A stretch of DNA of 64,000 bases from Rhinopithecus roxellana (taxonomy: Eukaryota; Chordata; Mammalia; Primates; Cercopithecidae). Position numbers and translations under genes: made by a program. The notes below the pieces were generated by a model. That model searched no databases. It was not told the DNA's origin and worked only from the letters and a program-made list of their open reading frames with translations. Shown in pieces: positions 61,121-64,000 of the stretch. The stretch spans positions 30,893,483 to 30,957,482 of the forward strand of contig NC_044561.1 of the NCBI RefSeq assembly GCF_007565055.1. Direction: 5' to 3'. Each line of letters starts with the position of its first letter. Position 1 is the first letter of the stretch.

Positions 61121-62042
61121 AGAAAATATTCTTAGAACACCTCACGTTGGATTTTATTTATAAATAATTGATTTGCCTACAAATTTAAGGAATTAGATAA
61201 TCCATGTGATCTTCTCCAGTAGTGCTATGATCCTGGGAATAAACCAAGTGTAAAGTGGATGTTGTAGCTATACTGTGGGGCACTATATTTTACTGATTCT
61301 GAAATTAGGACACCCTGACTGATACTTTGAGGCTACTGACTGGGGAAAAGGACCATTCAATACCAAACTTGTTCTAGAAGTAGGGTAATAAATGATCCTG
61401 GCTTTTACCTGGGACTGAGAGTCTCTCCCCTGAACATGGGACTTTCCATTTTAAAATCTAGATAGTAGTGGGCAAATCAGGACTAGATGATCACCCTATG
61501 AGGAATGTGTAGCAAGACGGTTCGCTATTACTACAAAGTAAGAAATTAGCAAATCTGGATCTTTAGCTTGCGTCTATATAGATACATAATTTGCCCATCT
61601 GCATTTTGAATTGAGAATGAAACAAAGAGTTTTAGGTTTTAGATCGTCTTCCCCACACACAGGCACACCCCTCAGGCCCAGTGAATGTTTATATCAATTT
61701 TCTAATTACATAGCAGGATTTCTGTCAAGTTCCACATTTGATTGTTCTTAGGAAGAAACTGAAAATTCCTACCAGTTCCTATGTGTCATCCTTGGTTTCT
61801 CTCAACAGGTATGTGAGCAAAGATTTCTGATTCGGAAGTGATTTTTAATGTATTGCTATTACTTTCTGTTTCTGACCATTGAGAAACTAGAATTTTGTCT
61901 TAATTTGAAAGCTGGCTTTCCTCTTTTTAAAATGTAGGAAGGTACATTGTTGGCTAAATTAATTCACAGTTGGGTTTAGTCAGTGTCCTCCAAAGCCTAT
62001 GGTCATGTAGTGCCAAGAAGGAATACTCCAGATTTTTAATTA

Positions 62043-62312
62043 TTTTCCTAGAGCAATATATGATATATATATTTTTTCAAAATTATATATATAGAATTAT
62101 ATAAATAATACATACAGAGAGCATAAATAGAATATAGAATTAATTACATATATGATATATATCATACATCTATATATATCATACATTGCTCTAGGAAATA
62201 ATATATATATAACTATATATAATATATATTTTATGGCTATATATTATACATTATTACTATATATAATATATTATGACTATATATATATATATATTATATA
62301 TATATATATGAC
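62043..62312. repeat. AT-rich region with a 29-bp inverted repeat and (TA)n tracts
   Basis: Arms at 62043-62071 and 62171-62199 are reverse complements with 2 mismatches in 29, 99 bp apart. Between them is a perfect 16-bp palindrome (62151-62166). After the right arm the sequence is nearly pure TA to 62312. Confidence 0.93.
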
Positions 62313-62414
62313 TTTCATACCATTTATGTAACTTAGACTAGAGAAGAAGGCAAAACACGTCTTGGTTTTAACTAAACCTCAGCGTCTTTCTCCAAAACAT
62401 CACCTCACAGCTTT

Positions 62415-62432
62415 TCTGTGTGTGTGTGTGTG
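62415..62432 (+). repeat. short (TG)n tract
   Basis: Eight TG units just downstream of the AT-rich region. Confidence 0.9.
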
Positions 62433-63134
62433 GTCCAAGGCAAATTGCTGGTATCTCAGCCTCAGAGAAAAACACAAGTGAGATTTCACTTCAGAAAAGT
62501 CCAGTTTATCCTAAAGAGAATGAAAATAGGTGACAATCTCTCTGGAAGCAAGTCTAATGAAGTGCTTTGCCCTCAAAGGGTAGAGCATGTCCTCTATTTC
62601 AACGAAGTTTAAAGAAAGGCCATGGTGGAAACAAGCCATTTCTTTCAACAAATTGCTTGATTGGCTTCCAATTCTGATTTTATTCTTGCCTTGTAACCTT
62701 TCACATGAGATGCCTTCATCCCATTAAAACTGCCTGTAAACCTCGCATGAAATCACCTAGTGATTTGCTGCAAGAAAAAGTCCACTCAGACAAGACATAC
62801 CTGTTACATCTCAGTTCATATCCAACACTTGAAAACTACAGAGCTGATGCTTGCTTTTACCTGCTGGCCAATTCAAGATTGTCTGGGTCCCTATCAACAT
62901 TTAAGCTAGTATGCATGCAGTTACACTTCCTAAGTTACTTGGCGAATAACTTCTTAACATGATAGGCTTTATACTAGCTTTGTACACTCACATCTTTGTA
63001 AGGAGCTGAGCTCTGCAGATGACTTAGCATCTCTAAGGATAGAGACTGAATCCAATCACTGCACTTAATGGAAATCTCTCAGGAGTAAAGAGAACCATGG
63101 CTATCTTTGGTCATCTTTTGATGCTTAGATATGA

Positions 63135-63290
63135 ATAATATTTAGCTCTCATCCTCACAATGTTCCTGCACAGTAGATTTTTATATTCCCACTTGACAAA
63201 TGGCAAAATAGACCCAGTTGGTTTGATCAACTTGTCCCTGGTAAAGGTGCAGGTAGATTTGAATCTGGGGCTGTGGGAAACCAAAATCCA
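63135..63290 (+). mobile_element. MIR fragment (plus)
   Basis: TAGCTCTCATCCTCACAATG, TTATATTCCCACTTGACAAA and AGGTAGATTTGAATCTGGGG fit a diverged MIR. Confidence 0.65.
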
Positions 63291-63414
63291 TGCTGCTTCT
63301 GTTGCTGCTTCTGTTCTACCATCATGCCTCCATTAAAGAAATCTGTTCAGTGTGTTTAACTGAGAAACTCACCAAGTGGTACAGTATGATCATTGAATAT
63401 GAGTTTTTCCTTTT

Positions 63415-64000
63415 TTTAGGGTCCTAATTTTATTTTATTTTTTAATTTTTTATTTCCATGGGTTTTGGGGGAACAGATGGTATTTGGTTACACGAGTAAG
63501 TTATTTAGTGGTGATTTGTGAGATTTTGGTCACCCATCACCCAAACAGTACACACTGAACCCAATTTGTAAATTTGTAGTATTTTACCTCTCACCCCCTT
63601 TCCACCCTTTTCCCCTGAGTACCCAAAGTCCGTTGAGCCTTTTTTTTTTTTGAGACAGGCTGGAGTGCAGTGGCACAATCTCGGCTCACTGCAGCCCCTG
63701 CCTCTCGGGTTCAAGCAATTCTCCTGCCTCAGCCTCCTGAGTAGCTGGGACTACAGGTGCATGCCACCACACCTGGCTAATTTTTGTATTTTTAGCAGAG
63801 ACGGGATTTCACCATGTTGGCCAGGATGGTCTTGATCTCCTGACCTTGTGATCTGCCCGCCTTAGCCTCCCAAAGTGCTAGAACTACAGGCACGAGGCAC
63901 TGCGCCCAACCCATTGTATCATTCTTATGCCTTTGCATACCCATAGCTTAGCTCCTACTTATGAGTGAGAACATACAATGTTTGGTTTTCTATTCCTAAG
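63415..64000 (-). mobile_element. L1 3' UTR (minus), split by an Alu and running off the window
   Basis: Left part TTTGGGGGAACAGATGGTAT, TGGTTACACGAGTAAGTTAT, CATCACCCAAACAGTACACA; right part after the Alu ATTGTATCATTCTTATGCCT, CATAGCTTAGCTCCTACTTA and TGAGTGAGAACATACAATGT. It is an older primate L1 3' end in reverse orientation. Confidence 0.9.
63640..63910 (-). mobile_element. Alu (minus), nested in L1
   Basis: Twelve Ts then TGAGACAGGCTGGAGTGCAG (about 25 bp of the usual 3' end, GAGTCTCGCTC..., is deleted), continuing to CACTGCGCCCAACC. It splits an L1 3' UTR. Confidence 0.94.

Overview
The window is nuclear DNA from a catarrhine primate, most likely an Old World monkey. It is a stretch of the GRIK1 gene (glutamate receptor ionotropic, kainate 1; GluK1/GluR5) read on the + strand. 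Four consecutive coding exons encode the second half of the extracellular amino-terminal domain (ATD). They total 554 coding bases: 9143-9324 (182 bp), 27675-27728 (54 bp), 31156-31329 (174 bp) and 39409-39552 (144 bp). They join in frame, and from memory of the family their lengths match exons 4-7 of vertebrate kainate receptors. GRIK1 rather than GRIK2/3 is called from the exon 7 peptide (VYMVAIASHRASQ) and the exon 6 peptide (FALDLELYRYSG). No promoter, CpG island, start codon, 3' UTR or other gene was found. The upstream exons (signal peptide, first half of the ATD) and downstream exons (ligand-binding domain, membrane segments) lie outside the window or were not found.

The old World monkey call rests on Alu elements. 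The copy at 55424-55726 has a perfect 12-bp target-site duplication and several diagnostic bases that I recall as typical of cercopithecid AluYR-type subfamilies rather than ape AluY. The copy at 18541-18840 shares one of them. The species (macaque, baboon, vervet or other) cannot be told from this.

Layout: 1-9142 end of an upstream intron; exon 4; 9325-27674 intron 4 (18.35 kb); exon 5; 27729-31155 intron 5 (3.4 kb); exon 6; 31330-39408 intron 6 (8.1 kb); exon 7; 39553-64000 start of intron 7 (at least 24.4 kb). Exon numbers follow the usual GRIK1/GRIK2 scheme as I remember it. The introns hold 16 recognisable Alu copies, four THE1/MST-like solo LTRs, several older MLT1-like LTRs, L1 and L2 ends, many MIRs, two copies of one Tigger-like DNA transposon, hAT-type fragments and several microsatellites. 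No Alu occurs between 27413 and 35236, the block that carries exons 5 and 6.

The most interesting points are a likely GC (not GT) splice donor after exon 7, long in-frame read-through ORFs after three of the four exons, a 29-bp inverted repeat in an AT-rich region at 62043-62199, a Tigger transposon ending 92 bp before exon 6, and a (CA)n(CG)n Z-DNA-prone tract. Nothing here looks like a new multi-gene system. Almost all other open reading frames are Alu, LTR or microsatellite translations.
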